64,000 nucleotides of DNA from Hormiphora californensis (lineage: Eukaryota > Ctenophora > Tentaculata > Cydippida > Pleurobrachiidae). Made by a program: the position numbers and the translations under genes. Shown piece after piece: positions 10,110 to 21,169 of this stretch; the stretch's first letter is position 1; every line of letters begins with the position of its first letter. The notes below the pieces were generated by a model. It ran no database searches and was not told the DNA's origin. It was given only the letters and a program-made list of their open reading frames with translations. The DNA lies in the NCBI GenBank assembly GCA_020137815.1, contig CM035352.1:8610416-8674415 (forward strand). The letters are read 5' to 3'.

Positions 10110-13100
10110 ATGACTATTGCAGACAAGCAAACCACATCACTTTTTGCCACAGGCACAATTAATGGAGTACAAGTCAAATTCCTAATAGATAGTGGCGCTG
10201 TACTTAATTGCATGTCAAAATCGATTCTAGAAAAATTAAACTTACCACTAAGTAGTATACAGTATACAAATTATAAGTTAATAGGAGCCACGGGCCACAA
10301 TTTGCGCGTCCTAGGAACTATCAAAGATATTCACCTTCAGCTTGGCCCACTTTATTTCATTTTAGATTTTATCGTCATTGATGAGATAATTGCACCCTTA
10401 GTACTAGGATCTAATTTCCTAGTAGATAATGCGTTAGTGGTCGACCTAGAAAACATGAACATTAGAAAAGGTTACCATACTGCCCCACTCATTATGCACA
10501 AAACCTCAGATTCCATCATATTAGTTAAATCTAACGATGACACCCATATTAGGTTCGGTGAAATGAATACGGTAAAATGCACATCATACGACACAAAATC
10601 ACCTGATAACACCATATCACATGGAACATATGTATACACACCTAGCACCCTGTTCTGGCCTAGAGAAAATGACACACCCCCGTCGTGTATAGTTGATATA
10701 AAAGAGTCAGAGATCCCTATCACACTAGAAAACACAGACACTATGGCTGAGTATTTCTTTCCCGCTGGCACTATTTTCGGCTACTTAACACCGATAGAGA
10801 AAGCAATTAAAAACATCAGCGAACCCATAACACCTACTCAAAAATTAGCAAAGGTTATCAGAGAGTTAAGGATAGACAGTAATGATTATTTGACATTCGA
10901 TCAGAAACGTTCAGTTAAAAACTTAATTAGTGAGTACTTAGACATATTCTCATCGCATAAATATGATATTGGTCTGACAAACGTCCTCGAAGCTGAAATT
11001 AATCTTAAAGATGATATACCAGTAGCATTGCCACCTAGAAGAATACCCATTCACTTGCTTCCACAGGTCCGTAAAGAGATACAGGCACTACTAGATATAG
11101 GCGTCATACAGCCATCTCAGTCTGCGTACAGTGCACCCACTGTCATTGTTAAGAAAAAGGATTCCGATGACGTCCGTATATGCACCGATTACAGACAGTT
11201 AAATGCTAAAACCGAGTCATTCACTTCTAGCATACCACCCCTTGATGTAGTTATCGCCCAAGTAGGAGGGAAGCAGTACTACTCTTCCCTAGATCTAACA
11301 AAAGGGTACATGAGTTTACGTATCAAGGAATCAGATAAACATAAGACAGCTTGGAATGTCCCTGGGGTAGGATTATTCGAACAGAATCGCCTTGGTTTTG
11401 GATTAAAAAATGCACCTAGCTATTTTTGTCAAGCAATCACCATGATCTTCAAACAACTACCCAATAACATCCAAGTTTATCTCGACGACATCCTCATAGG
11501 CACCAATTCTACTGATCACATGCTCAATAATTTAAAACAAGTATTTGATTGCATTAGGCAAGGAGGTCTGAAAATATCACCCACTAAGTGTTCACTTCTT
11601 GTAAAAAGGGTTAAATTTCTTGGTGCATGGTTAAGTGAAGAAGGATACGAAGCTGATAAAGAAAAAATTAAAGCTGTTAGAGAAATTCCGTTCCCTACTA
11701 CTAAAAAGAAACTAATGAGTTTCTTAGGTGTCATTAATTGGTTCCGAAATTTATTGAAAAATTGTGCAACTGAAATTAAACCGCTTACCGACCTACTCAC
11801 TGGCACTAGCTACAACATAAAACCTACACCTGAAGCCCAACAAGCTTTTGAGATGATCAAGCATAAATTAACGACAGTGCCAATTCTTGTCATGCCTGAT
11901 ATTGAAAAGAAGTTTTATATTTGGTGCGACGCAAGTTTTCAAGGCTTAGGTTGTGCAATTACACATAAGTTTAGCGACAAAGAAGGAAATGACGTGTTCA
12001 AACCAATTAGTTACGCGAGTAGAGTACTAACACCCGCTGAGCAAAAATGGCCTAGCTTCAAATTAGAAATGAGAGCCGTAATCTGGGCAATACAAAAATA
12101 CGATCACCTGCTGTACGGAGCTAAAGAACCATTTGTTGTTTTCACTGATATGAAATCACTCACACAACCTGGCTATCTAAACAAGGCCACGTGTAGACTA
12201 TTATTATCATGGGCTATTAAGTTATCCGAATATAATTTCATCTTAGAACATACACCTGGAAAAGACAATCAACTTGCAGATTGTTTGTCACGCAACCTAC
12301 CGAATAAATCTGGTGATTTATGGGAGTATTGGGAAGAGACCATTAAAAAACAGGAAGAGTCACCTAAGATAGTAATTAGCTTAATTAAAGACGCCTTAAA
12401 TTTACAACAGCAGGAGGAAAGTAACCCACTAGGAGAGCTAATCCAACTGTCAATAACCGACAGTAATGCCGAATTAGGTGCGTTTGATAATCCTATTCCA
12501 TTAAAATTCCAAGACCATGAACCATTGTACCAGGCACAAATAAAAGATGAAACACTATCTAAAGTTAGATCATGGCTAGTTAACAATGAACGACCAGCAC
12601 AACCAGCGGATTCAAACTTTTCAAGGGAATTGAAAATTTATTACAATAAGTTTGCACGGCTTACACTCACCGAACAGAGCCTCATTGCAATTAAATATAT
12701 GAGTAATTCATCAGGTAAATTTCGTTGCCTCCTTTGCACCCCAGAGAGCATGAAACAAGACATTTTGGAACTAAAGCATGATAAATCTAGTCATGCGGGT
12801 ATACTTAAGACTAAAAGAGCTATCTTGCTGAAATTTTGGTGGCCTAGTATGACGGAACAAATTACATTGCATGTAAAAGCTTGTGAAGAGTGTTTCTTCC
12901 ACAATAAAGGGTTCCATAAGAAACCTAAAATGGTAATGAAACTGTATGAGCAGCGAAATGTGCCTAATTATCGATGCTACATCGATACAATGGGGCCAAT
13001 AACAAAAGATTCAGGCACCACCAAACATATATTTCTAGCTACTTGTGCATTCACTAAGTACGTAACGGGCGCAGTAGTACCTGATATCAAAGCTCCAACA

Positions 13101-14102
13101 CTTGCTAGAACATTTATGTTGTCTCATGTTTTACCATTTGGGGTCCCAGAACAAGTCTTGAGTGATCAAGGTTCGTCAATTGATGGGGCGGAGTTTATCC
13201 AAAACTTCTATGCTCTCATGGGGATAACAAAAATTAGAACAACACCATATCACCCGGCCACAAACTTAGTAGAGAGAGTGAATAAAACTCTCAAGGCAAT
13301 CATAGCTAAATTAGCACACAATAGCCCAAATCAGTGGGAAAAGTACCTACCCATTGCCATATCAGCATATAACGGCACAATGCATCAGGCCACCGGTTAC
13401 ACTCCTAACTATCTCTTCTTTGGAAGGGAGTTGAGAGCACCCAATGATCTCATCTATGAGACAACGTCTACAAATTTCTATAGGAATGAATCACATTACG
13501 CTCATGAATTGTATTGGAAAATGAGGGGAGTATATTGCCAAGTTCAGCAGAGCCTCAAGAAACAGCAAGCACAAGCCAAGAAGTTGTATGATAGATCAGC
13601 AAAAATTACAAAATATTGTGTAGGAGATTACGTAGCCATCCTTGTTCCACTACCACCCAAGGAAATGGCAAACAATAAGTTCAAGTCACGATTCAAAGCA
13701 CTCTACCAAATCGAAAAAATCATCTCAGATCATAATTACCTCATTAAACATGTTGAATCAGGTAAACAGAAAGTAGTTCATCATGACCTCATGAAATATG
13801 TTCCTGAAAAACTAGCTAACAAATTGACACATGACGAAATCACCGAAGTAGTCGAGGAACAACCAATCCATATTCATTCAGACAGCGATGACGAACCTGA
13901 AATGCTACCACGTCAGACACGTTCACAAACACAGAAATTAAATAATGAGATATCAGCACAGCCAGTTCAGAAAAGCACAGAAACCACGTACACGAGCGTA
14001 GTACCACCATTGCAAATTAGTGCACCACCACTCAGGAGATCAAATAGAAAACTCAAGTTGCCTCCATATCTCAATGATTATGACACATCAGGACCAAGGT
14101 AA
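10110..14102 (+). CDS. pol: Pol polyprotein: protease, reverse transcriptase, RNase H, integrase
   Basis: 1330 codons from the first ATG; the same frame is open back to the gag stop at 9896, so the true N-terminus may lie upstream. Protease: IDSGA, D27. Reverse transcriptase: FTSSIPPLDVV, SLDLTKGY and the catalytic YLDD at 457-460. RNase H: first aspartate D607 (WCDAS), then a TDMKSL block. Integrase: an HHCC zinc domain (SHAGIL to CEECF) and a catalytic triad D959, D1019, E1055 with exactly 35 residues between the last two. Then comes a GPY/F-like module (KFKSRFKALYQIEK) and a charged tail. The uninterrupted frame and intact catalytic residues suggest a young or recently active copy. The product replicates and integrates the element. 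Confidence 0.95.
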   Translation: MTIADKQTTSLFATGTINGVQVKFLIDSGAVLNCMSKSILEKLNLPLSSIQYTNYKLIGATGHNLRVLGTIKDIHLQLGPLYFILDFIVIDEIIAPLVLGSNFLVDNALVVDLENMNIRKGYHTAPLIMHKTSDSIILVKSNDDTHIRFGEMNTVKCTSYDTKSPDNTISHGTYVYTPSTLFWPRENDTPPSCIVDIKESEIPITLENTDTMAEYFFPAGTIFGYLTPIEKAIKNISEPITPTQKLAKVIRELRIDSNDYLTFDQKRSVKNLISEYLDIFSSHKYDIGLTNVLEAEINLKDDIPVALPPRRIPIHLLPQVRKEIQALLDIGVIQPSQSAYSAPTVIVKKKDSDDVRICTDYRQLNAKTESFTSSIPPLDVVIAQVGGKQYYSSLDLTKGYMSLRIKESDKHKTAWNVPGVGLFEQNRLGFGLKNAPSYFCQAITMIFKQLPNNIQVYLDDILIGTNSTDHMLNNLKQVFDCIRQGGLKISPTKCSLLVKRVKFLGAWLSEEGYEADKEKIKAVREIPFPTTKKKLMSFLGVINWFRNLLKNCATEIKPLTDLLTGTSYNIKPTPEAQQAFEMIKHKLTTVPILVMPDIEKKFYIWCDASFQGLGCAITHKFSDKEGNDVFKPISYASRVLTPAEQKWPSFKLEMRAVIWAIQKYDHLLYGAKEPFVVFTDMKSLTQPGYLNKATCRLLLSWAIKLSEYNFILEHTPGKDNQLADCLSRNLPNKSGDLWEYWEETIKKQEESPKIVISLIKDALNLQQQEESNPLGELIQLSITDSNAELGAFDNPIPLKFQDHEPLYQAQIKDETLSKVRSWLVNNERPAQPADSNFSRELKIYYNKFARLTLTEQSLIAIKYMSNSSGKFRCLLCTPESMKQDILELKHDKSSHAGILKTKRAILLKFWWPSMTEQITLHVKACEECFFHNKGFHKKPKMVMKLYEQRNVPNYRCYIDTMGPITKDSGTTKHIFLATCAFTKYVTGAVVPDIKAPTLARTFMLSHVLPFGVPEQVLSDQGSSIDGAEFIQNFYALMGITKIRTTPYHPATNLVERVNKTLKAIIAKLAHNSPNQWEKYLPIAISAYNGTMHQATGYTPNYLFFGRELRAPNDLIYETTSTNFYRNESHYAHELYWKMRGVYCQVQQSLKKQQAQAKKLYDRSAKITKYCVGDYVAILVPLPPKEMANNKFKSRFKALYQIEKIISDHNYLIKHVESGKQKVVHHDLMKYVPEKLANKLTHDEITEVVEEQPIHIHSDSDDEPEMLPRQTRSQTQKLNNEISAQPVQKSTETTYTSVVPPLQISAPPLRRSNRKLKLPPYLNDYDTSGPR

Positions 14103-14390
14103 TTAGCGAGTCAAACTAGATTCACATTGTCAGGTTAGACACAGCCCACTGAAACAAACAGATGAAATCACTCAACACGATTTAGTACCAGAGTACAAGA
14201 GTTAAGAAAACAGCGTTATCACAGAAGCAGGATCATTAGGTGCACCATCATACATCAAAGCCAAGACAGTCACAGGTACCAATACACAGCATCTGGAAAG
14301 GTCGACCACATAGAAAAGTTGTAAAGTGACCCAATTTCGGACGAACTGATCACTCGACTGACATAGGAAACAAACTCACACAACCAAACT
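14103..14390 (+). other. pol-env spacer
   Basis: Non-coding stretch between the pol stop and the env splice acceptor. I see only chance frames in it. By position it would be removed as the end of the env intron. Confidence 0.5.
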
Positions 14391-14401
14391 ATGTTTTTCA
14401 G
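14391..14401 (+). promoter_or_regulatory. Splice acceptor for subgenomic env mRNA
   Basis: ATGTTTTTCAG ends immediately before the ATG at 14402. A pyrimidine tract plus AG exactly at the start codon fits translation of the glycoproteins from a spliced RNA, as in errantiviruses and retroviruses. The donor is not proven; CAG|GTACGA at 8278-8286 is a candidate. Confidence 0.55.
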
Positions 14402-16137
14402 ATGCAGGGCATAACAACAATCGTGGTTATGACCCTAGTTGCCAGTATGGCAAGTGGTACCGCTATGATATGCGATAGTAGAACTACCAAACAATTGTTC
14501 AAAATTCCGACCTCGTTTGAATGTAATAGCATAGACAACCCGACAGTTTATAACGTCACTCTTTGGAAGAAAAACATCAAAGAATATAGGTAGCAGCCAA
14601 GTCAATAAAAGTCACAGAGAAGACATGCAAAGTTTCAAATAATTTCTTTGGGTCTAAAGAGACCACCAAGTCGAGCAAAAAAATATACTGGCCAGAAAAT
14701 AAGTACCGAGACCACCTAACTCACTCCACATGTGAGGACTTGACTGGCGCACGTACAACACACACAGGGCACCTTGAACCCAAATGTGAATCCCAATGGC
14801 TGAAAACCAAAGTTAATAAAGTTATAGAGTGTGTGATCCGAGAAGGATATGTGACCAAAACTCACGGAGGAGACACCATATCAAATCTAGGAGACATGAC
14901 AAAATGTGCTAAAAATTATGAAAAGGGCTACTGTATAACTAGTAATAACGAGGCGATTATTTATCAACCCGAACTAAAAGTCAAGGAAGAGTACACTTTA
15001 ATGGGTAATTACCCTGCAATCTTTCTAAGCACTCATCTTATGATTGGTGAGATAGGATTTAGTACGGATCTCAAAGAAGACCCTATATTAGACAAAATTT
15101 ACCTACGGAATGGATTCAAAATTAAAGTAAGTAAACGAAGTGAAAAACCTAAAAGTCTAGCATCAGAAAAAACTCTGACAATTGAGGCAGTCAGAGAGGA
15201 ACTCTTGACTAAACTTAACTTTCTTTCTGACCGAGTGTCACAAAAAACACAAAAATTTGCTAATCTATGTGAAGCGATTCAATTGACCATCAACGTTACA
15301 AAAACGTTGGCACCAAATAATCCGACTGCTTACGCACGAAGTATGTTAGGCAATAAATACATCATAGCACAGAGCGATCATATCACCGGCAATCTACTGC
15401 AGGTCACACCATGTAGACCCATAACTAATGTCGAGTTTAGGATTACGAATGAATGCTTTCACGACGTCCCTATTAATTACCAATTAGAGCCTTCAACCAA
15501 CAAAATAGCAGGATTTCTAGACCCACAAACAAACATTATCAATCACCAATCACCAAGGACAAATTGCACAAACCCAGTGAGTAGATTCCTAGAACTCAAT
15601 GGCGAAACATACAACTATCAGCCAGGTACTACACCACACATAATCAGCACTGAAGATGCACTGGAAATACCGATATTCAAAACCCACACACTCGATGATC
15701 TGTTCCACTTCCCTGACGAATTCATCTACGACAAAACTGATATAATACACACAGACCCAGCTAAAGCCGCCTTAGAATACCTAGACAATAGACTCAGTGA
15801 TATAGAAAATAATCAACAAAACAATCTAGATGGACCAGAGACAATCATACCAGGCTTCAGCAGCACAGCATGGCACCATATATTAGATGGAACCCTACTC
15901 TGGATCACCAGAGTTGGAGCCACATGTGGTCTAATTTGGGCAATTAAACAACTAAATTTTAGAAAAATTGGCAAGGCAGTTAGTAAAGTTAAAATAACGA
16001 TAGGTGGTACAGAACCGACTAGACGACCTAGTAGACAGCGACATACTAGGCGTAACAACCGATTTTTTCCAGAGAACTCTAGACAAACCGATAACGATGA
16101 GATGGACTCCGTTAATTATACTCCTTTTATGCATTAA
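14402..16137 (+). CDS. Retroelement glycoprotein 1 (membrane-anchored), frameshifted
   Basis: Starts at the ATG after the splice acceptor with a signal peptide (TTIVVMTLVASMASG). The first frame stops at 14591-14593. The next frame is open from 14590 and runs to 16137, so one indel near 14590 breaks a protein of roughly 575 residues. The ectodomain has scattered cysteines (STCEDL, PKCESQ, TPCRP, NECFHD, TNCTNP). A hydrophobic segment near 15886-15955 (GTLLWITRVGATCGLIWA) is followed by a basic tail, giving a type I membrane protein. The 3' end overlaps the start of glycoprotein 2 by 41 bp. I cannot assign the fold. An attachment protein or a second class of fusion glycoprotein are both possible. 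Confidence 0.7.
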
Positions 16138-18496
16138 TTTGCACAGGACTCTTGAAAACCAGCATTCCCAGTTCGAACTACAGCTGGATCCCATTGTTTT
16201 AAAAGACATTGGGGTAGTGCTTAAACCCCAAGGCTATGTTGCCGCAGGGGCAGAAAGCATTTTTGCATCGGTCTTTTTGTCCGTAGACATACCCGACCCA
16301 ACTAGTTTCCAATGTAGTGAACAACCAGACGATGACATAAACCTCAGCTATTGTAGACCAGATTATGCATGGTTAGTAGACGCATCAGTTAGATACCCGA
16401 GATATGTAGCAAATTTCCATTTACTCACGCCAAATATGGCTGAAAACGTTAAAAAATGTATGAAAAGTTGCTTCGAACAGGCCTGTGCAATAGCCCTCAT
16501 AGAACCGTCGAACGATGGAAAGTGCGAGGTGAGAAGCTTGAAAAAAGACACCCTTTTTGGCAATACCGAACTACACCATGTTTGGAAAGAAGTTGAGGGC
16601 TTGAAAAAAAGTGTAACTATTGATCTCCATGCGCTCAAACCCGAACTTCGACGAATGTGTAAAGGCTATCTAGAAATACCCCAAACACCACTAGCAAAGT
16701 TCTTCACCGAAGAAACACAAAAAGAAATTGACGAAATTTGGAAAACATCACACAAACAATACTCTAATTTGGTCACAGCTTATCAATTACATAAGGAAGA
16801 TAATGACACGTCCATCGCACAACCAGGCACTAGAGAAAAGCGATTAATTGGAGTTGTGCTGGCAGCAGTAGGGATACCAGCCCTTCTAGGACTTGGTGCA
16901 ACTATGTATGAAGCCGCACAAACTAGGAAATACGTTAAAAAACTTGACCAACAATTTAGGGAATTTGCAGAAGGTAATACCGCCTTCCTTGCTGAACAAG
17001 TTAAGTTCAACAAGGAAGTAATCGAAATTTATAAAGTTCTAGAGGAAGAAATTGATAGCATCAAATGTAACATCGATACTGTCGCCTACCAAATAGTTAA
17101 AGAAAGACAAATTTTAAAGTGGAAACATCAAATTAGAACAATTTTGGCCGGCGTACTAAAATCAGAGTTAACAATGGGAGTACTCCCCGAAGTACTCACG
17201 CTAGAACACATAAAAGAGTTAGTAAGGGATGAAATTTTTGACGGGACAATATATCAGGAAAAACCTGAAAGTATCCTAACACAGGGAAAACTGACTTTGG
17301 TGGGTATGGCCAAAACTAATGTAGCGTTCAAATTTCACTTTGTACTCACGGCACCTGGATTACGCCAATCATCAATCTACAATCGATATTCAGTAGAACA
17401 AGTTGGGTTCAAAAATAACCACACATGTGTACAACTTGACTTACCACAAGAAGTATACATGGTGAGGGACCAATTTTACCAAATAATCAACGACAACTGT
17501 TATAGTAGGTCCAACAGTCTCAAACTTTGTAGCAGACCATCTAGTGACAAGTCAACCAAAGAACACGTGACAGTCCCATGCCTCAATAAAGAGCGAGACT
17601 GTGAAATTAGACTGACGAGCTGTACAGACAAAGCTAGTTTTACAACGGCAGGTGTCCTTATATTTAGTGAAAATGAAGTAAGCGCCATGAGAACATCAAG
17701 CACATTAACAACTTTGGATAAAGTCCCAATGGGAAAACATGGCACCGGATTCCTTCCATGGGAAACATACAGCATGGTAGTGTTGGGCAATCGGGTGTTA
17801 CAATCGATATATGAACCGACGATACACATCAACATGAAAATGCCCGATGTTATCCCATGGGAAGAATTCGTTTCGAGAACAGCTAGTGAGATAAAACGGA
17901 AAAATGTCAGCAACCTTGTAAAAATAACTGAAAGTCAGGAATCCATCTTAAGCACTATAATAGAATCATTGGAGGAGTATGGAGAGATTGATATTAAAGA
18001 CAGCCTGCTAGATCAACTACTGAAGTGGTCAGGACTAGCAGCAATCATATTATGCTTCCTCACAGTTATTGCCATCATAATAGCAAGACAGTGCTATCGT
18101 GCGAGGAAGTATAAAGAGCAACTAGTACGTTCAGTAGCAGTTAGACCGCACCCACGCCCACCTAGCACGTCATCTACAATAAGACACCTTCCCATGCAAA
18201 ATTTTAGTGAGGAGAGAGAAACATCTAGAGAGAGGGTACTACCACCCACACCAAGCGCCTCTGCTCCACCAAACACCGACACATATCAAAGCATGCCCGA
18301 TCTAACACACAGAGTGAGATTTGCCAATAGAATAAACGAACACACCCTTCCTAAACCGTCTAGAACACCACCGGCACCCCCAGCAAAAAAGATGAAGTTG
18401 ACAGACAACATCTTGTACGAAGAACTAAATGATCAATTAGGCGACCTAGCACAGGAACAAGAAGAACATTTAGCTCCCCGAACATTTTACACATGA
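16097..18496 (+). CDS. env: Retroelement glycoprotein 2, class I/F-like fusion protein
   Basis: An ATG at 16097 opens 799 codons beginning with a signal peptide (TPLIILLLCINL); the frame is open further upstream but the signal peptide marks the start. Residues 246-249 are REKR, a furin-type site. The next residues (LIGVVLAAVGIPALLGLG) are hydrophobic and Gly/Ala-rich, like a fusion peptide, and lead into a long heptad-rich helix region. A Cys-rich domain follows, then a membrane anchor at about 646-664 and a Pro/Arg-rich cytoplasmic tail of about 135 residues. This matches the plan of errantivirus Env and baculovirus F-type proteins, which fuse membranes after cleavage. No stop or frameshift is visible. 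Confidence 0.85.
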   Translation: MRWTPLIILLLCINLHRTLENQHSQFELQLDPIVLKDIGVVLKPQGYVAAGAESIFASVFLSVDIPDPTSFQCSEQPDDDINLSYCRPDYAWLVDASVRYPRYVANFHLLTPNMAENVKKCMKSCFEQACAIALIEPSNDGKCEVRSLKKDTLFGNTELHHVWKEVEGLKKSVTIDLHALKPELRRMCKGYLEIPQTPLAKFFTEETQKEIDEIWKTSHKQYSNLVTAYQLHKEDNDTSIAQPGTREKRLIGVVLAAVGIPALLGLGATMYEAAQTRKYVKKLDQQFREFAEGNTAFLAEQVKFNKEVIEIYKVLEEEIDSIKCNIDTVAYQIVKERQILKWKHQIRTILAGVLKSELTMGVLPEVLTLEHIKELVRDEIFDGTIYQEKPESILTQGKLTLVGMAKTNVAFKFHFVLTAPGLRQSSIYNRYSVEQVGFKNNHTCVQLDLPQEVYMVRDQFYQIINDNCYSRSNSLKLCSRPSSDKSTKEHVTVPCLNKERDCEIRLTSCTDKASFTTAGVLIFSENEVSAMRTSSTLTTLDKVPMGKHGTGFLPWETYSMVVLGNRVLQSIYEPTIHINMKMPDVIPWEEFVSRTASEIKRKNVSNLVKITESQESILSTIIESLEEYGEIDIKDSLLDQLLKWSGLAAIILCFLTVIAIIIARQCYRARKYKEQLVRSVAVRPHPRPPSTSSTIRHLPMQNFSEERETSRERVLPPTPSASAPPNTDTYQSMPDLTHRVRFANRINEHTLPKPSRTPPAPPAKKMKLTDNILYEELNDQLGDLAQEQEEHLAPRTFYT

Positions 18497-19175
18497 GAGA
18501 GACAGGGAGACAATCATCATCACAACTCAGATCAAGAAGCGCAACAACACTAAATCGGCCGGATCGATCACTATCGCAAATAATGCAGAGTGAACTATAG
18601 ATAAATTGATGCCATGTTTGACCAGCTGCTATTATATCTAATACTGAACAGGTGGTCGGGAAGCGAAACTCGATATCCTAATGGACCGAGCTTCATTCAC
18701 AGCCATTTCATAGCTCTTTCCTTTCACTTGCTATTGCACTTGTAAAACATGCCTAAGTCACGAACCACAAGAACTTTCTCGTCCTATGAGCTATGTGGTA
18801 TAGCCACATTTTTTTGGTATATCTATGGTGGCAGTGCACGGTTCGACCGTACTCTGCTGACACCGGAGATGTTGGCTCATATAGTCCGGACTGTTGTGCT
18901 CTCTCCGGATGCTAACAGTGGGGAGCGGGTGAAGAAAGCCTGAGAAACTTTTGGTATAACAGAACTTGGAATTATATGGCGCCTGATGATGGAAACTCAT
19001 GGACCCGGTTCAATACCTTGTTCGATAGTAAGCCCCATTCACGGCGGTTATACTATCGGCAAGAGCTGCTAATTAATTTGCCATTCTAATTGTAAGTTGC
19101 CTTAGTAATAGTAATTGTACTTAATTTTCTGGAAATATGTGATGCCATATTTGGCCAAATAAAAAGAAAAAAAAA
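18497..19175 (+). other. Retroelement 3' non-coding region with A-rich end
   Basis: No coding frame of note. It ends in CCAAATAAAAAG followed by an A-rich run (about 19155-19185), which could be a poly(A) signal and tail or a polypurine tract. I compared it by eye with 7.8-8.36 kb and found no LTR copy: no 20-bp repeats, no TATATAAA, no CTATCCGA repeats. Confidence 0.5.
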
Positions 19176-19185
19176 AAAGAGAAAA

Positions 19186-19355
19186 AATTTAAATACATTT
19201 AAAAAGAATTTTAAAAATATTCAAAATTTGAAAAAAAAATCAGTCTTAAAATCATAGAACAATAACTAGTAGGAAAACTCGATGTGAGATTAGCGAATAA
19301 TTTAGGCCACACCTGACAATGACGAACTAGAAAGTCACACCAACATGACAAAAAA

Positions 19356-19395
<40 letters not shown>

Positions 19396-20990
19396 CCCCC
19401 CCCCCCCCCCCCAGGAGGGGATTTTTTCCCCAGGGAGTTCGGTTCCCAGTCCCCTCCCGAGTTTTAGTCCTCTTCAACTCCGGGAATGTGGTGGGTTTAG
19501 CAATGAGGGGGCCCCTTTTCCCAAATACTCCCCTTACAAGGGGTTGTCATGGAGATTGGGTTCCCTTTATGGAAGACTACCCAACTTTGCATCTGTATCG
19601 TCTTACAGTCCGCGGGGAGTTTATTGGGGAACTCTCTTCCTCTCTCGAACCCATTCTCTCTCTCCCTATATTTTCTCTCTTCTTCTCCCCTCCCCCTTTC
19701 CCCTTTTTAGACTGACAGTACAACACGGCGGGTGTTTACTTCCTCAACCCCCACCCTGACAGGAGGGGGGAGAGGGGGCGAGGTACTTTCATGGGGGAAA
19801 TTTGGGGAATTTTAATAGCGGCCAGTCCCCCACTACCAGGATTCGACTAATTTTTGTGGGTTTTCAGAGAACGTTTTTGGTGTGGTAAACGGTGTGGGTT
19901 TTGGCATTTTTTAAAATCTTTACTGTGGATATTTACCTCGGTGTAGGGTTTTCATGCAAGTTTCAAAAATTCAAACAAATGTGCACCCCATATTGGAAAA
20001 CCCTCTTTTTTTATCGTTTCCCTGCATAACTTTTTGGTATTCTCAATTCCCCATTTTGCAGTTTTATTTTCTCTACTTTCCCTCCCTCTTTAAAGCTCTC
20101 TTCCTAATTCCTGTGTTCCCACGATCAACAGAGCACTGCTTTAGACAGTATACGCACATGTCTCAGACGGCAATGAAGCTTTACGTTATACATTTTATTT
20201 CCCTTTTTTTCTCTGTTTTTCCGGGTTTTTATTTTTTCCCCCTCCTCCTCTTTCCCCTTTTTTTTTCCTTTCCCCCCCCTCTCCCCCTCTGTCATTTTCT
20301 CCCTTTCCATTTTATTTATCATTTTTTTCCCTTAAAAATGTGTCATGTCCCCAAAAAAGCGCTCTGTGATCTTCATTTCGGGGGGGGGGGGGGGGGGGGG
20401 GTTCAGTCATCTACAAAATTTTCCTCCAGTTTACCCTTTTCCCTCCTAATATTTCCCAAAAATCTCTTATTCCCCCCCCTCCTGTCAAGTGTCCTTTTTT
20501 TCTCCCCCCACAAGGTTTGGGGAAAATAAACCCAGGGGAGGTGGGAAAACAGGGCAGTTGGACGCCCTGTAATAGGGCATGCCAGCTTGCAGCACTTAGC
20601 TAGACCACACCGTGTTATAATACAGGCCGGGGGGGGGGGAGTCAATATATATGAAGTGCAGGCCGTTTTCACCAGCCTTCCCCGATTTTCTTCTGAAAAG
20701 CGACAAGAATTTAGGCAATATATGTCTTTTCAGTCATCCCCGCCCCCGAGTCCTTTTTAACCCAAAAAACCCCTCCCCAGCCCCAGCCGCCTTTTTATTT
20801 CAATTCCACCCCACCCCACCCACCCCACCCTCCGTTGGGTACCCCCCTCCCCCCCCCCAGTGGGGTATTTGGCCCCTTTTTTGGGGTTGGGCCGGGTTTG
20901 GGGGGGAAAAAAATTGGGGCGTGGGAATCAACCCCGAATTTTAGAAACAGACCTTCCTGACGCTACGGTGGTATATTACATTTTCCACAA
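19186..20990. other. Homopolymer-rich, probably low-quality sequence
   Basis: Dense runs of G, C and T, including about 35 G followed by about 21 C (19357-19412) and further G/C runs near 20383 and 20629. Phrases look stuttered, as in uncorrected read errors. I see no supportable gene. Confidence 0.6.
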
Positions 20991-21169
20991 CACCCATTGA
21001 AATCAAGTGGGAGGGAAAAAAAAGGGAGAGAATAAAATGGAGGGATTATAAGACTGGAAGCTGGGAACTGGGGAGAACTTGTTATCTTGCTAGATTCTGA
21101 GTGTATTGCCCTCGGGCTAGTGTGTGGCGTGTAACTTCATTGTTTGCACGCATGACTGGGAGAGATAAG

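Larger units (their letters stand above)
7849..19175 (+). mobile_element. Ty3/gypsy-type endogenous retroelement with two glycoprotein genes
   Basis: The order is U3-like repeats and TATA box, primer-binding site, gag, pol (PR-RT-RH-IN), glycoprotein 1, glycoprotein 2, and a non-coding tail. PR-RT-RNaseH-IN order with an HHCC/DDE integrase after RNase H marks Ty3/gypsy or retroviruses. Env-like genes make it errantivirus-like in plan. A splice acceptor directly before the first glycoprotein ATG supports subgenomic env mRNA. Gag has two compensating frameshifts and glycoprotein 1 has one; pol and glycoprotein 2 are open. No second LTR copy was found after the last gene, so the copy is either 3'-truncated or damaged by the poor sequence that follows. 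Exact ends are uncertain. Confidence 0.85.
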
